This document shows, one piece after another, positions 29,905 to 40,686 of a stretch of DNA of 64,000 nt (position 1 is its first letter; each line of letters opens with the position of its first letter). The notes below the pieces were generated by a model. It did not search any database. It was not told where the DNA came from and saw only the letters and a program-made list of their open reading frames with translations. The stretch comes from an uncultured Polaribacter sp. (GTDB lineage: Bacteria > Bacteroidota > Bacteroidia > Flavobacteriales > Flavobacteriaceae), in NCBI GenBank assembly GCA_947497755.1, contig CANMHT010000002.1, positions 558,001-622,000 on the forward strand. The letters run 5' to 3'. The translations under genes were made by a program, and so were the position numbers.

Positions 29905-32900
29905 TTACTTAATTTTCATAAAATCTTCATTAAATATTTTGCGTAAAAAGAAAATCAATTCTTCACCGTTTTCTTTTGTAAAAACAATTGGAGGTTTGAT
30001 TTTTAATACATTATAATCTGGGCCATCGGTACTCATAAGAATACCATGGTCTTTCATTCTATTGGCTAAATAATCTGTTTGTTCTGCTAAAGGATTTAAG
30101 TCTGCATCTACCAATTCAATTCCCAAAAACAACCCTTGTCCACGTACATCTCCAATAATTGGAAACTCTTTAGATAGCTTTTGTAATTCCGTTTTTAAAA
30201 ATTCTCCAATTTCTAAGGCATTTTCTTGCAATTGATCTCTTTTTACAGTGCGTAATACCTCTGTAGCAATAGCACAAGAAACTGGGTTTCCACCAAAGGT
30301 ATTAAAGTACTCCATTCCGTTTGCAAAAGCATCAGCTACTTTTTGTGTACATGCTACTGCAGCCACAGGATGCCCATTGCCAAGCGGTTTACCAATGGTA
30401 ACAATATCAGGAGTAACATTGTGTAGTTGAAAACCCCAAAAAGCTTTTCCTAAACGTCCACAACCTACTTGTACTTCGTCAGAAATACAGAGTCCACCAG
30501 CATTTCGAATCAATTGATAAGTTGCTGCTAAAAAACCTTCCGGTAATTCTATTTGACCACCACAGCTAATAATAGGTTCAATAATAAAGCCACCAACATT
30601 TCTTCCTTTATGCTGTATGTTTTCAATACATTTTTGTACTTCAGAAGCATACTTTGTTGCTGTATTTTCACCTCTGTATTTACCTCTAAATGTATCTGGT
30701 AAAGGGAAGATTTGTGTATGCTCAGGAGCGCCACTTCCACCTTTTCCATCAAATTTATAAGAAGAAATGTCAATACACATATTCGCATTTCCGTGGTAAC
30801 CAACTTCGCTAGCAATGATATCTTTTTGTCCAGTAGCAGCTTTAACCATTCTAATAGCTAACTCATTAGCTTCACTTCCAGAATTAACAAAATGCAGTAC
30901 ATTTAATTCTGGTGGTAAGGTATCTATTAATTCTTTGGCTAATTGATTAATATTTTCGTGTAAATACCTAGAGTTGGTATTGATTAAGGCCATTTGTTGT
31001 TGTCCAGCCTTTACAACCTTATAGTTTTCGTGCCCAACATGAGCAACGTTGTTTACCGTATCTAAATATTTTTTGCCATACTGATCCATTAAATACTGAC
31101 CAGCACCGCGAACCATTTTTATGGGTGTTTTATATTGTAAGCTTAAACTTTTGCCTAAATGTTGCTTTCTATAGTTGATAATTTCATTGTTAGAAAGTGT
31201 ATTGTTATCTAACAAAGCTTTAGACTTGAATAATAAATTGGGGTCAGGACAAATGCTTTTCCAAACAGCAATTTGACTATGGTAAGCAACTCCAGGATAA
31301 TCTACACTATAATCAAATAGAGAAAGTAATACTTGAAAATGTAGGTGAGGAGCCCAATTCCCATTCTCTGGATAATTGGCCAAGTCTACAATTTTATCTC
31401 CTTTTAAAATAGTATCACCAACCTTATGTTTTAAGGTGCTTTCTACAGTATTATGACCATAGAGTGTGTAAAAACAAATTTCGTTTACTTGATGTTTTAA
31501 AATAACCAAGCCTCCATATTCTTTATCTCCAGCGTCATTTACTGCCATGACAACTTCACCATCTAAAATAGCATGTACTGGAGTATAAGCAGGTAGCCAA
31601 TAATCAATACCTAAATGAATACTTCTACTTTCTCTACCAGAGTTTCCTATAGTATCATAAGCAGTTGATGTATAAATTGCTCTTGGTTCTAGATAACCTC
31701 CAGCAATAATTTTATTGGGTACTTCTTTTTGTAATTGTTCAATTTTAAATTGAAGTAAATCGAGATTATTAAAGTCTTCTTGATGTCCAATCCAAGAACT
31801 AGACACACTCATGTCTACATGATGTACTTCTGTGTTATTAATTGTTGGAAATAAATCAGTTAAAGAAAAGTTTTGATTTTTTGTCCAAAGAGCAAATTTT
31901 TCTTCATTTGGGTGCGCATTAAAACCACATGCAGCTCTAAAAGAATAATAAGCAAATTCTGGATGAATAGCTCTCCATTTTTTCAATACTTCCCAAGCTG
32001 GTTTTTCGCTGATTAATAAATAAGTATTATCAGGTTCTTTTATTTTATTGATAGCAGATTTAGTTACAGAAATAACCAAACGCATTGCTATTGCATTGTA
32101 TAAATGTGCTAATTCTTCTTCTTGTAATTGAAATCTACTATGATATCCTTTTATAATAGGTAAAGCCGCGTCTAATGCATTGTTGTGATTCATTATAGCA
32201 TAGGCACAAGTAATGGCAACATCATTAATAATTTGCGTGTATACTGCATCACCATAATCAATGGCAGCTTTAACTGTAGGGTTTATTAATGCTTCAGAAA
32301 CAATAACATTGTTATCATTTGCATCGTTGTGAACTACAGATTTTCTTAACGTATCATAAGATGATTTTTTAGCAATAAACTGCTCTTGAAAATAGCTGAT
32401 AATAGCTTTTTCATCACCAGAAAAAAGATGAATATGTTCTTGTGTCCATAAAGATTGAGCAACATCCCAAGCAAATGCTCTATCAGCTTCTGTATGTTCA
32501 AAGCCTAATAATGCTTGGGTTAATAGACCACATTGTTCTCCTAAACTAAATCGTAAATTGTCTAATTGTGGATTTACAGAGCTCCAAACTCTACCAGAAA
32601 CCCAAGTTAGTAAACGTACTTTTCTTTCATTTCCATGAGCATCAATAATGGTAGATATAGAGTTTCCTGCAATGTCTTTAATAACCTTAGGAGCAATAAG
32701 GTTTTTTCCATTAGTCTCTACATATTCTAAGAGTTTCTGTTGAAAATCTAAATAGTTATCATTTTCATCAGGACGAGAAATTTTTAAAATATATCCCTCA
32801 TTTTCCTCATTTTTTATTCTAAAATTAAAATCAACTTCACCAGGTAATTCAGATGCTTTTCCTTTTAATCCATAAACATCAAAAAGTACCTTTTCAGCTT

Positions 32901-32934
32901 CTGTTGAGGTTATTTTTATTTGATTGTAGTTCAT
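29905..32934 (-). CDS. Three-domain fusion: APH-type kinase, M23 domain, class-III PLP phospholyase (hydroxylysine kinase/phosphohydroxylysine lyase-like)
   Basis: 1009 residues, no signal peptide. Residues about 1-340 form an aminoglycoside-phosphotransferase-type kinase with His202/Asp204 in VHNDANDNN and Asp226 in AIDYGD. Residues about 405-570 form an M23/LytM domain with intact zinc ligands His440, Asp444 and His532. Residues about 585-1009 form a class III aminotransferase-fold domain with SGSEANE (685-691), Asp819 (ISDEVQ) and PLP-binding Lys849 (TIGKPLG). In vertebrates hydroxylysine kinase (AGPHD1) is APH-type and 5-phosphohydroxylysine and phosphoethanolamine phospholyases (AGXT2L2, AGXT2L1) are class III fold, so the fusion would phosphorylate and then cleave an amino alcohol. 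Hydroxylysine is favoured by the neighbouring hydroxyproline genes; ethanolamine is the main alternative. Its ATG overlaps the GH63 stop by one base. Confidence 0.82.
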   Translation of the reverse strand: MNYNQIKITSTEAEKVLFDVYGLKGKASELPGEVDFNFRIKNEENEGYILKISRPDENDNYLDFQQKLLEYVETNGKNLIAPKVIKDIAGNSISTIIDAHGNERKVRLLTWVSGRVWSSVNPQLDNLRFSLGEQCGLLTQALLGFEHTEADRAFAWDVAQSLWTQEHIHLFSGDEKAIISYFQEQFIAKKSSYDTLRKSVVHNDANDNNVIVSEALINPTVKAAIDYGDAVYTQIINDVAITCAYAIMNHNNALDAALPIIKGYHSRFQLQEEELAHLYNAIAMRLVISVTKSAINKIKEPDNTYLLISEKPAWEVLKKWRAIHPEFAYYSFRAACGFNAHPNEEKFALWTKNQNFSLTDLFPTINNTEVHHVDMSVSSSWIGHQEDFNNLDLLQFKIEQLQKEVPNKIIAGGYLEPRAIYTSTAYDTIGNSGRESRSIHLGIDYWLPAYTPVHAILDGEVVMAVNDAGDKEYGGLVILKHQVNEICFYTLYGHNTVESTLKHKVGDTILKGDKIVDLANYPENGNWAPHLHFQVLLSLFDYSVDYPGVAYHSQIAVWKSICPDPNLLFKSKALLDNNTLSNNEIINYRKQHLGKSLSLQYKTPIKMVRGAGQYLMDQYGKKYLDTVNNVAHVGHENYKVVKAGQQQMALINTNSRYLHENINQLAKELIDTLPPELNVLHFVNSGSEANELAIRMVKAATGQKDIIASEVGYHGNANMCIDISSYKFDGKGGSGAPEHTQIFPLPDTFRGKYRGENTATKYASEVQKCIENIQHKGRNVGGFIIEPIISCGGQIELPEGFLAATYQLIRNAGGLCISDEVQVGCGRLGKAFWGFQLHNVTPDIVTIGKPLGNGHPVAAVACTQKVADAFANGMEYFNTFGGNPVSCAIATEVLRTVKRDQLQENALEIGEFLKTELQKLSKEFPIIGDVRGQGLFLGIELVDADLNPLAEQTDYLANRMKDHGILMSTDGPDYNVLKIKPPIVFTKENGEELIFFLRKIFNEDFMKIK

Positions 32935-34895
32935 TAATCTTTTTGTAATAACATAATAATATGTGCGGCACTCCAGCTAAAGTTTTGAGCATTTAGACCT
33001 TGACCTGTTAACGGATGATAGTTTTCTCTAATAGCTTTTCCTTTGCCTAAAATACCTTCGCCACCTTTTAAAATTTGGACTGTTGCTTTATCAGCATCTT
33101 CATTAAATCCATAATTACGTAAACTCTTTACTCCAAAATAAGCCTGATCTAACCAGTTTGGTCCTCTCCAATACCCTTTTAAAGGATTGAATTTTTCATG
33201 ATCTGCACTCATGGTTTGGAATGGAACTTTGGTGTAGAATTTTTTCGGATTTAACATTCTTTTTCTTACTGCTTCAGCCTGTTCTTGTGTAGCTGCTTTT
33301 GCCCATAAAGCTGTCCATCCTTCACTACCTTCACCTTTTATAAATTCAGTTCCTTCCAAATTTGTATCATAAAACCAACCATCATTTTTATCGTAGAATT
33401 GTGTTTGAATTCTACTTTTTAAAGCAGTGGCTTCTTTGGTATATTGAGTTACTTCTTCTTGCTTATTTAAGGCTTTTGCTAATTGTGCTAAATACAATTT
33501 TTCTGCATATAAATAAGCATTTAAATCTACAGATTCTTGATCAATTGAATAAGCATTTTCTCCATTTTTTACAATTTTAGAATTGTCAAAACGGATGGCA
33601 TTATCCATACCACTTTCCCATTTGGCAGCAATTAAACTTCCGTCAGTAGAACCATATTCACATAATCCATCTTGGTCATTATCTCTTTTATTATACCACC
33701 ATTGATGGTACAATTTTAATTTTGGATACATGTACTTTACAAATTCTGTGTCTTTATCTTTTTCATAAATTTTAGCAACTGCCCAAGCAGATAATGGAGG
33801 TTTGGTATCTCTTAAATTGTGTCCTCCATTACGATATACAACATCGGCAACGAACCCGTGTTCATCTTGGAACTCGAATAGTTGTTTCATTTGTTTTTTT
33901 GCCAAATCTAAATTGTAAAAAGACAATCCAACAGCATGCTTCCAAGAATCCCAAGACCAAAATCCATGAAACCCACCATAATGGTAACTTGGAAATAATC
34001 CTTCATATTTAATTTCACCTGAAGGAATACGCCAGTTATTTTGTAAAGTTAACTGAGCTTTGGCTAATACTTCTGCATATATTGGATCTTGAAATTGTGC
34101 TTTTCTATTTTCTATGGTAGCTTTTAACTGTGTGTTTTTTTCAGTTTTTCTCTCTTTTAACAATTGATTAAAGTCAGCATTATGAATAGATTTTAATTCG
34201 TCTTCCCAAGAATATTCTGAAAAAATAAATGTTTGTGAAACTACAACGTCTTTTGTTTCATTAGCTTTTAATTCAAGTGAAATTTCATTAGAAACATACG
34301 TGCTATCTGTTGCAGATAAACTGATATTTTTTGGAAAAAGAATTTGACCGATGGCATCTGTTTTAGATGACTTGATGGTTAGTTGGTTGTTTGTTGGTAT
34401 AAGCTTCAATCCATCGGCCAAAAGTTGTTCATTTTTAAAACTGTATGCTACAGTTTGTGTGCTATTGCTAATATTTTTGATACTAGATTTAATCAATGCT
34501 GTATGTCCAGAAAGAAAAACTAGTTTTTGTGTTAATTCTAAATTATTGGAAAGGTATTTTTGGACTAAGTGACTATTGTAACTTTCTGTAGTTACCTCTT
34601 TCCATTGCTGGTCTTTTATTTGCAAGTTTATCAATGCTTTACTAGACCAAATTCCCCATTGTTGTGTCATTAAAAAAGGACCAGAAAAACCAGTAATGTC
34701 TTTTGGAGCATTTGAAAAACTATAAGCAAACCAAGCTCCTTGATCTGAAAACATTAACCCTTTTTTATCCTTTTTATGTGCAGGTGTTATTTGATAATTT
34801 AAACTGTTTTTACTGTGTTTTAAATAGTCTTTTTGTTCTTCTTTAGCACAACTAAAAAGAACGGTTGCTGCTAGTAAATAAATTATTTTTTTCAC
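32934..34895 (-). CDS. GH63-family glycosidase lipoprotein (YgjK/alpha-glucosidase type)
   Basis: 653 residues. Lipobox LFSC (Cys16). An N-terminal beta-rich domain (about 25-235) precedes an (alpha/alpha)6 barrel (about 265-650). Barrel motifs: WSWDSWKHA (313-321), ESGMDNA with presumed general acid Asp431, GYWRGPNWLDQ (574-583) and ENYHPLTG with presumed base Glu624. This is the GH63 pattern seen in processing glucosidase I and in E. coli YgjK, inverting enzymes acting on alpha-glucosides; YgjK was studied with Glc-alpha-1,2-Gal. That disaccharide is also the collagen hydroxylysine glycan, and the next gene is the kinase/phospholyase fusion, so removal of the terminal glucose from collagen peptides is inferred. 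Exported and lipid-anchored. Confidence 0.85.
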   Translation of the reverse strand: MKKIIYLLAATVLFSCAKEEQKDYLKHSKNSLNYQITPAHKKDKKGLMFSDQGAWFAYSFSNAPKDITGFSGPFLMTQQWGIWSSKALINLQIKDQQWKEVTTESYNSHLVQKYLSNNLELTQKLVFLSGHTALIKSSIKNISNSTQTVAYSFKNEQLLADGLKLIPTNNQLTIKSSKTDAIGQILFPKNISLSATDSTYVSNEISLELKANETKDVVVSQTFIFSEYSWEDELKSIHNADFNQLLKERKTEKNTQLKATIENRKAQFQDPIYAEVLAKAQLTLQNNWRIPSGEIKYEGLFPSYHYGGFHGFWSWDSWKHAVGLSFYNLDLAKKQMKQLFEFQDEHGFVADVVYRNGGHNLRDTKPPLSAWAVAKIYEKDKDTEFVKYMYPKLKLYHQWWYNKRDNDQDGLCEYGSTDGSLIAAKWESGMDNAIRFDNSKIVKNGENAYSIDQESVDLNAYLYAEKLYLAQLAKALNKQEEVTQYTKEATALKSRIQTQFYDKNDGWFYDTNLEGTEFIKGEGSEGWTALWAKAATQEQAEAVRKRMLNPKKFYTKVPFQTMSADHEKFNPLKGYWRGPNWLDQAYFGVKSLRNYGFNEDADKATVQILKGGEGILGKGKAIRENYHPLTGQGLNAQNFSWSAAHIIMLLQKD

Positions 34896-34923
34896 CTTAA
34901 TTTAGTTTTTGGTTGTTTTGTTT

Positions 34924-35991
34924 TTATCGTAAAATAAACCCGTCTTTCATTGGGTCATTTGGATCTATAATAAATGTTTGCATTCCAGTTATATGAGCCG
35001 TTCCTTCTACTTGTGGAATTACCGCTGTAAATGGTCCGTAGTCTTCTTCAGAAACAACAGAACCTTTAAATACAGAACCTGTAATGCTTTCTATACTCAT
35101 TGTATCTCCAAAGTCAATTTCTTTTCTTGCTTTGTGTATAGCCATTCTTCCAGAAACCCCAGAACCTGTTGGGCAACGATCAACTTCTCCTTCAGCAAAA
35201 ATGCATACATTTCTACTGTCATTTCCAGAAGTCTGTTTGTTGTTATCTATAAAGATGGTACCATATAAAAAACTCAAATCGTTTTCAAAAGGATGCAAAA
35301 TTTCTTTGTCTACTTCCATTACGGCATGTTTGATATCCATTCCAGTTTGAATAAGTTTTCTGTATGAATCTGGAGTTAAATCAAAGTTGAAATTGTTTTT
35401 TGCCATGTCTACATAAGCATAAAATGCTCCTCCGTAAGCCAAATCGTAAGTAACATTTCCGATGCCATCAACATTTACAGTTCTGTCTAAACCAACAACA
35501 AAACTTGGTACACAATGAAAACGAACACCAGCTACTTGACCATTTTGCACCGTCACAAATGAGGTGATACGACCACAAGGAGCATCAATTTTTAAAACAG
35601 TTTCTCCTTCTTTTACTTCTACCCAATTCATCTCTATTGCCAATGTAGAAATTGCAATAATAGCATGACCACACATGGTAGAATATCCTTCGTTATGTAA
35701 AAAGATGATTCCGAAATCTCCTTCATCATCATTTGGAGGTAACAAAATACAACCATACATATCTGCATGACCACGAGGCTCAAACATTAAAGCTGTACGT
35801 AAATGATCATAGTTTTCTTTACAATAACGTCTATAATCTAATACAGAATCTCCTTTTAACTCAGGAAAACCATCAACAATAACGCGTAAGGGTTCTCCAC
35901 CAGTATGCATGTCTATGGTTTTTATTTGTAGCCAATCACTTTTTGGAGTGAATGAAGTTTTTGAAAGTATATTTTGGTAAGTTTTACTCAT
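34924..35991 (-). CDS. trans-3-hydroxy-L-proline dehydratase (proline racemase family, Cys/Thr)
   Basis: 355 residues. First catalytic residue Cys107 (MCGHA); at the second position the usual PCGTG is replaced by PTGSG, putting Thr275 there. Cys/Thr pairs mark trans-3-hydroxy-L-proline dehydratases (human L3HYPDH type), which lose the ability to racemise and instead eliminate water to give 1-pyrroline-2-carboxylate. The next enzyme for that product, an ornithine-cyclodeaminase-family reductase, is encoded immediately upstream and overlaps by 8 bases (ATGAGTAA). The assignment rests on motif and neighbour together and is strong. Cytoplasmic. Confidence 0.92.
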   Translation of the reverse strand: MSKTYQNILSKTSFTPKSDWLQIKTIDMHTGGEPLRVIVDGFPELKGDSVLDYRRYCKENYDHLRTALMFEPRGHADMYGCILLPPNDDEGDFGIIFLHNEGYSTMCGHAIIAISTLAIEMNWVEVKEGETVLKIDAPCGRITSFVTVQNGQVAGVRFHCVPSFVVGLDRTVNVDGIGNVTYDLAYGGAFYAYVDMAKNNFNFDLTPDSYRKLIQTGMDIKHAVMEVDKEILHPFENDLSFLYGTIFIDNNKQTSGNDSRNVCIFAEGEVDRCPTGSGVSGRMAIHKARKEIDFGDTMSIESITGSVFKGSVVSEEDYGPFTAVIPQVEGTAHITGMQTFIIDPNDPMKDGFILR

Positions 35992-36943
35992 TTGTGAATT
36001 TGTTATAATAATAATTTGCGGCAGCCAAATCTTCTAATGCATGACCTACCGATTTAAAGTAGGTAATTTCATTTGCTGAACTTCGCCCATTTTTCTGATT
36101 TGAACATAATTCAAACAAATCTGCTTTAATAGCTTCTTTGCTAAGTGTTCCATTAGCAAGTGGAATCACAATATCTCCGCTTTCCTTTAAACCACCTTGA
36201 AAAGTATCTACATATACAGATGCTTTAGAAACAGTTTCATCATCCGCTTCTCTCATGTCTTTTTTATAAGCACCCACTAAATCTATATGCTGTCCTTCTT
36301 TTAAATATTTTCCTAAAACCAAAGGCGTTTTTGATAGTGTAGCACAAGAAACAATATCAACATCGCTTATTTTTTCTTCAATTGTTTTTATTGCTTTTAT
36401 AGAAAAAGTAGTAGTTGCTAATTCTTGTTCTATGGCTTTAGCTTTGTCAAAATTTCGTCCCCAAATAAAAACTTCTGTGATAGGTCTTACAGCAGCATGT
36501 GCTTTAATTAAGTTGATTGATAAAGCGCCAGTTCCTATCATTAATAAGGAAGAAGATTTCTTTTTAGATAAAAAAGAAGAAGCTAATGCAGATGCAGCAG
36601 CAGTTCTTTTTACAGTCAAACTTTTGGCTTCTAAAATGGCTTTGATAGATCCTTTTATGGCATCAAAATAAATGTAAGTTCCTTGAATTGACGGCATATT
36701 AAATTGCCCATTTTCAGGACTAACAGTCACAATTTTTACACCAGCATTTTTACTTGGATTCCAAGCAGGCATTAATAATAAAGTAGAATCTGCTTGTACT
36801 TTAGGATTAGGAAAATCATGGTGATGTCGCATTGGAACAATCACTTCATCTGAAGAAAAATGTTGTTTTATCTCAGAAATTAACTCGACAAAGTCAGTGT
36901 TTTCTTCAATAAATTCTGTACTTATCTGCTTGATTTTATCCAT
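35984..36943 (-). CDS. Ornithine cyclodeaminase-family 1-pyrroline-2-carboxylate reductase
   Basis: 319 residues. NAD(P)-binding Rossmann motif near 135-145 (LLMIGTGALSINLIKAH) with IWGRNFDKAKA after it, HIDLVGAYKKDMREAD and a VYVDTFQG segment typical of the OCD/mu-crystallin family. In 3-hydroxyproline catabolism this family reduces 1-pyrroline-2-carboxylate to L-proline. The dehydratase gene follows with an 8-base overlap, which makes ornithine cyclodeaminase itself unlikely. First gene of the minus-strand block. Confidence 0.9.
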   Translation of the reverse strand: MDKIKQISTEFIEENTDFVELISEIKQHFSSDEVIVPMRHHHDFPNPKVQADSTLLLMPAWNPSKNAGVKIVTVSPENGQFNMPSIQGTYIYFDAIKGSIKAILEAKSLTVKRTAAASALASSFLSKKKSSSLLMIGTGALSINLIKAHAAVRPITEVFIWGRNFDKAKAIEQELATTTFSIKAIKTIEEKISDVDIVSCATLSKTPLVLGKYLKEGQHIDLVGAYKKDMREADDETVSKASVYVDTFQGGLKESGDIVIPLANGTLSKEAIKADLFELCSNQKNGRSSANEITYFKSVGHALEDLAAANYYYNKFTNE

Positions 36944-37025
36944 AGGCTAAAAATAGGTAAAAGGCTTGATACAATAACATCCTAACTTGTTTTAGCATAA
37001 AATATGCGAATACTTGGTTAATATA

Positions 37026-37044
37026 CTATCAATTTGATTGATAG
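37026..37044. promoter_or_regulatory. Inverted repeat CTATCAAT-TTG-ATTGATAG between divergent units
   Basis: Perfect 8-base inverted repeat with a 3-base spacer in the 227-base gap between the 3-hydroxyproline block (minus) and the S37 peptidase gene (plus). The half-site CTATCAAT occurs again at 37125-37132. Placement fits an operator shared by both units. No exact TAnnTTTG box was found for either gene in this gap. Confidence 0.4.
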
Positions 37045-37170
37045 ACTTCTGCTACTTTTAAAAAATTAAATAAGCTTGGAGTAGTTTAGATGAAGTTATT
37101 GATTGTAAAGAATTGATTCTTTAGCTATCAATCGTAGTTTAACAATTGCTCGTAATTAAATCATAAAAGA

Positions 37171-38487
37171 ATGAAAATAGTTAAAAGATTTATCAGTGTT
37201 TTAGTATTGAGTTTAGTGCTGGTTTCTTGTGGAGATCAAAAATCAGAATTAGACGGACTCTCATTTAAAGAACAGCTACAAGTATTGTTTCCAAAAGCAA
37301 CCATAGATTCTATAAAAGTAAACAATCATTTTACCAATGCTTTTGAGTTGACTTTAGCGCAACCTTTGGATCATAATGATAATAAAGCAGGCACTTTTGA
37401 ACACCATATTTATGTATCCCATTCAGCGTATAATAAACCTACTGTATTAATTACAGAAGGCTATAATGCGAGACCTCAAACTTATGAGCTAACAAGTATT
37501 TTAAAAGCAAATCAAGTGATGGTAGAATATCGTTTTTATGGAAAATCTAGACCTAAAACTATTCCGTGGCAATATTTAAAAAATGATGCTGCAGTAGAAG
37601 ATTATCATGCCATCGTAACAAAACTAAAAAGACTATACAAAGGAAAGTGGTTGTCTACAGGAATTAGTAAAGGTGGAGAAACGGTAATGATTTATAAATC
37701 TAAATATCCAGAAGATATAGATGTTGCCGTACCATATGTTGCTCCGTTAATTAATACTCAAGAAGATCCAAGAACAAATGAATTAATAAACTCTGTCGGA
37801 ACTGCTACTTGTAGAGAGAATATTCAAAACTTTCAAAGAGCTGTACTTAATAATAGAAAAGAAGTATTGAAGATATTTAAGAAATATGCTAAAGAAAGAA
37901 AAATAGCATTTACCAAAATGCCTATTGAAGAAGCCTTAGAGCATGCTGTTTTAGAATTTCCTTTTTCATTTTGGCAATGGGGAAGTAAATGTGAAGACAT
38001 ACCAGCTGCTACAGCCAATGCAGAAGAATTATTTTCTTATTTAAAAAGAGTTGCTGGTTTTTACTTGTTTAGTGATGCTGGAATCTATAATTATTTGCCT
38101 TCTTTTTATCAGCATATGACAGAATTAGGGTATTATGGATACGATTTTGCACCTGTAAAAGGGATGTTAAAACATGTAAAAACAACCTCATTGGCTTGTT
38201 TTGGGCCACAAGATGTTGATTTAACTTACAATCCTAATTATATAAAAGAAGTAAGAGATTATGTGGAAAATAAAGGAGGTAAAATCTTATATATTTATGG
38301 AGGATACGATCCTTGGGGAGCATGTGCTCCAAACCCGAAAGAAGGAGTTGATGCATTAAAAATGGTTTTAGAAGGAGGAAGCCATGGAACAAGAATTAAA
38401 CATTTTTCTAAAGAAGATCAACAAAAAATATATGACAAGTTACAAGCTTGGTTAGGAAAAGAGGTAAAATTGTTTCCTATAAAATAA
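37171..38487 (+). CDS. S37/PS-10-type aminopeptidase lipoprotein
   Basis: 438 residues. Lipobox LVSC. Alpha/beta hydrolase of the S37 (PS-10, tripeptidyl aminopeptidase) type: nucleophile motif TGISKGGET near residue 167, the Asp in IYGGYDPWGA and the His in GGSHGTRI. S37 and related S28 enzymes release di- or tripeptides, often from proline-containing substrates. It faces away from the 3-hydroxyproline block across a shared 227-base gap with an inverted repeat, so joint control is plausible. Adds a further exported peptidase to the region. Confidence 0.85.
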   Translation: MKIVKRFISVLVLSLVLVSCGDQKSELDGLSFKEQLQVLFPKATIDSIKVNNHFTNAFELTLAQPLDHNDNKAGTFEHHIYVSHSAYNKPTVLITEGYNARPQTYELTSILKANQVMVEYRFYGKSRPKTIPWQYLKNDAAVEDYHAIVTKLKRLYKGKWLSTGISKGGETVMIYKSKYPEDIDVAVPYVAPLINTQEDPRTNELINSVGTATCRENIQNFQRAVLNNRKEVLKIFKKYAKERKIAFTKMPIEEALEHAVLEFPFSFWQWGSKCEDIPAATANAEELFSYLKRVAGFYLFSDAGIYNYLPSFYQHMTELGYYGYDFAPVKGMLKHVKTTSLACFGPQDVDLTYNPNYIKEVRDYVENKGGKILYIYGGYDPWGACAPNPKEGVDALKMVLEGGSHGTRIKHFSKEDQQKIYDKLQAWLGKEVKLFPIK

Positions 38488-38512
38488 ACACTATTTAACT
38501 ATTTATTCTTTG

Positions 38513-38520
38513 TAAATTTG
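38513..38520 (+). promoter_or_regulatory. -7 promoter box of the adenine deaminase gene
   Basis: TAAATTTG matches TAnnTTTG and lies 19 bases before the ATG at 38540. Confidence 0.5.
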
Positions 38521-38539
38521 ATGCTCAAAATTTTAGCAG

Positions 38540-40165
38540 ATGATAGTACAAGGAAATATAGTTGATATACTGAATAGAAGAATTTATAAAGGAGAAGTAA
38601 CCGTTAAAAATGGTAAAATTACTTCGATAAAAGAATCTGATCATTCAGTAGAGAATTATATACTTCCCGGTTTTGTTGATGCTCATATTCATATAGAAAG
38701 CTCAATGTTAGTACCCTCAGAATTTGCTAAAATTGCTGTGTTACATGGTACTATTGCAACGGTTTCTGATCCGCATGAAATTGCCAATGTATTAGGAATT
38801 GAAGGAGTCGATTTTATGATTGAAAATGGAAAGAAAGTTCCGTTAAAATTCAATTTTGGAGCACCTTCTTGTGTGCCAGCAACCTCATTTGAAAGTGCTG
38901 GAGCTGATATTGATGCTGATGATATCAAAAAAATGATGGCAAACCCAGATATTAAATATCTAGCAGAAATGATGAATTATCCTGGAGTGTTGTTTGAAGA
39001 TCCAGAAGTACTACAAAAAATTGCTTGGGCTAAACATTATAACAAACCAATTGATGGACATGCGCCAGGATTAAGGGGTGATGATATTACCAAATATATT
39101 GCTGCTGGAATTTCTACAGATCACGAGTGTTTTACTTATGATGAAGCTTTGGAGAAGTTGCAAAAAGGAATGAAGGTTATCATTAGAGAAGGAAGCGCAG
39201 CTAAAAACTTTGAAGCCTTGATAGATTTATTACCAGAACATTTTGAAAACATGCTTTTTTGTTCTGATGATAAACACCCAGACGATTTATTGGTGGGGCA
39301 TATCAATCAGTTATGTGAACGAGCAGTAGCAAAAGGAATAGATGTGTTTAAAGTGTTGCAAGCGGCTTGTGTAAATCCGGTTGAACATTATAATTTAGAT
39401 GTAGGTTTATTAGAAGTAGGAGATGAGGCTGACTTTATTGTAGTAAAAGATTTAGAAAAGTTTAAAGTACTAGAAACCTATATTGATGGAGAATTAGTAG
39501 CTAAAAATGGAGTTTCATTTGTAGAAAAAGTGGCTTTCAATAATCTTAATAATTTCAATACAGATTTTAAAGAAGAAAAAGCGTTTGAGTTTCAATCAAC
39601 AGCGAAAAAGATTCGAGTTATTGAAGCTTTAGATGGAGAATTGGTAACCAATGAACTAGAAGCTAATGCGTTGATAGAAAATGGAAATCTAGTTTCGAAT
39701 ATTGATGAAGACATCTTAAAGATGACGGTGGTAAATCGATATAAAAATGCAGCGCCATCAATTGCTTTTATCAAAAATTTTGGATTAAAAGAAGGGGCAA
39801 TTGCAAGCTCTGTTGGACACGATTCTCATAATATTATAGCTGTTGGTGTTTCTGATGCTTTGATTTGTAAAGCCGTGAATTTACTAATTAAAAATAAAGG
39901 AGGCGTTTGTGCTGTTACTGAAACAGAGGAGAAAATAGTATCGCTTCCAGTTGCGGGAATTATGTCTGATAAAAGCGGAGAAGAGATTGGAAAATCTTAT
40001 GCTGAACTAGATGCGATGGCCAAAGCAATGGGAAGCCAATTAAGAGCTCCTTATATGAGTTTATCTTTTATGGCTTTATTGGTAATTCCGTCCTTAAAAT
40101 TAAGTGATAAAGGCTTGTTTAATGGAGATTCGTTTCAGTTTACTTCTTTAGAAGTAGAAGGATAA
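38540..40165 (+). CDS. ade: Adenine deaminase
   Basis: 541 residues, near the usual length of Ade/AdeC. The amidohydrolase metal motif is in [13 protein letters not shown] (near residue 48), with [15 protein letters not shown], and the adenine deaminase C-terminal domain containing SVGHDSHNI and [10 protein letters not shown]. It hydrolyses adenine to hypoxanthine and ammonia in purine salvage. Cytoplasmic. Own promoter box upstream; convergent with the acetyltransferase that follows. Confidence 0.93.
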   Translation: MIVQGNIVDILNRRIYKGEVTVKNGKITSIKESDHSVENYILPGFVDAHIHIESSMLVPSEFAKIAVLHGTIATVSDPHEIANVLGIEGVDFMIENGKKVPLKFNFGAPSCVPATSFESAGADIDADDIKKMMANPDIKYLAEMMNYPGVLFEDPEVLQKIAWAKHYNKPIDGHAPGLRGDDITKYIAAGISTDHECFTYDEALEKLQKGMKVIIREGSAAKNFEALIDLLPEHFENMLFCSDDKHPDDLLVGHINQLCERAVAKGIDVFKVLQAACVNPVEHYNLDVGLLEVGDEADFIVVKDLEKFKVLETYIDGELVAKNGVSFVEKVAFNNLNNFNTDFKEEKAFEFQSTAKKIRVIEALDGELVTNELEANALIENGNLVSNIDEDILKMTVVNRYKNAAPSIAFIKNFGLKEGAIASSVGHDSHNIIAVGVSDALICKAVNLLIKNKGGVCAVTETEEKIVSLPVAGIMSDKSGEEIGKSYAELDAMAKAMGSQLRAPYMSLSFMALLVIPSLKLSDKGLFNGDSFQFTSLEVEG

Positions 40166-40174
40166 TTGTTGTAT

Positions 40175-40678
40175 TTATTTTTCTAGATACAATTTACATT
40201 TTTCTTCTTCATTTGGATAGGAAACCAAGCGGGTATATTCAAAACCAAGTTTCTCTAATAAGTTTCCAGAACGCTCGTTATGAACATTGGTAATTGCTGC
40301 AAGTTTATGAATACTAAGTTCTTTTTTTGCAAATTCTTTGGTAACTCTACTTGCTTCAATGGCATAGCCTTTACCGCGAAACTTTTTTAAGAAAGCATAA
40401 CCAATATCAACATAGTCTAGCCAGTCTCGTTTTATCAAACCACACATGCCAATAGAACAATTGTCTGTTTTTGTTTTTACAATATAGAAACCAAATCCGT
40501 GTTGTGTATAACTTGGAATTATTTTTTCTTCTAAATACTTTTCGGCATCAGCAAGTGTATTGATGTTTCTATTACCAATATATTTTATCCAGTCGGGGTC
40601 ATTGGCTAGCTCATAAAAAAAAGCAGCATCATTTTTTGTAAACTCTTCTAGCTTTAGTCTTTCAGACTCAATTAACAT
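40175..40678 (-). CDS. GNAT-family acetyltransferase (RimJ/RimL-like)
   Basis: 167 residues. Pattern of the Acetyltransf_3 group: LIESERLKLEEFTKND start, GMCGLIKRDWLDYVDIGYAFLKKFRGKGYAIEA with the acetyl-CoA loop near 110-118, then NVHNERSGNLLEKLGFEY. Target unknown. It overlaps nothing and lies 8 bases downstream of the lipoprotein stop. Confidence 0.88.
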   Translation of the reverse strand: MLIESERLKLEEFTKNDAAFFYELANDPDWIKYIGNRNINTLADAEKYLEEKIIPSYTQHGFGFYIVKTKTDNCSIGMCGLIKRDWLDYVDIGYAFLKKFRGKGYAIEASRVTKEFAKKELSIHKLAAITNVHNERSGNLLEKLGFEYTRLVSYPNEEEKCKLYLEK

Positions 40679-40686
40679 GGTGTTTT

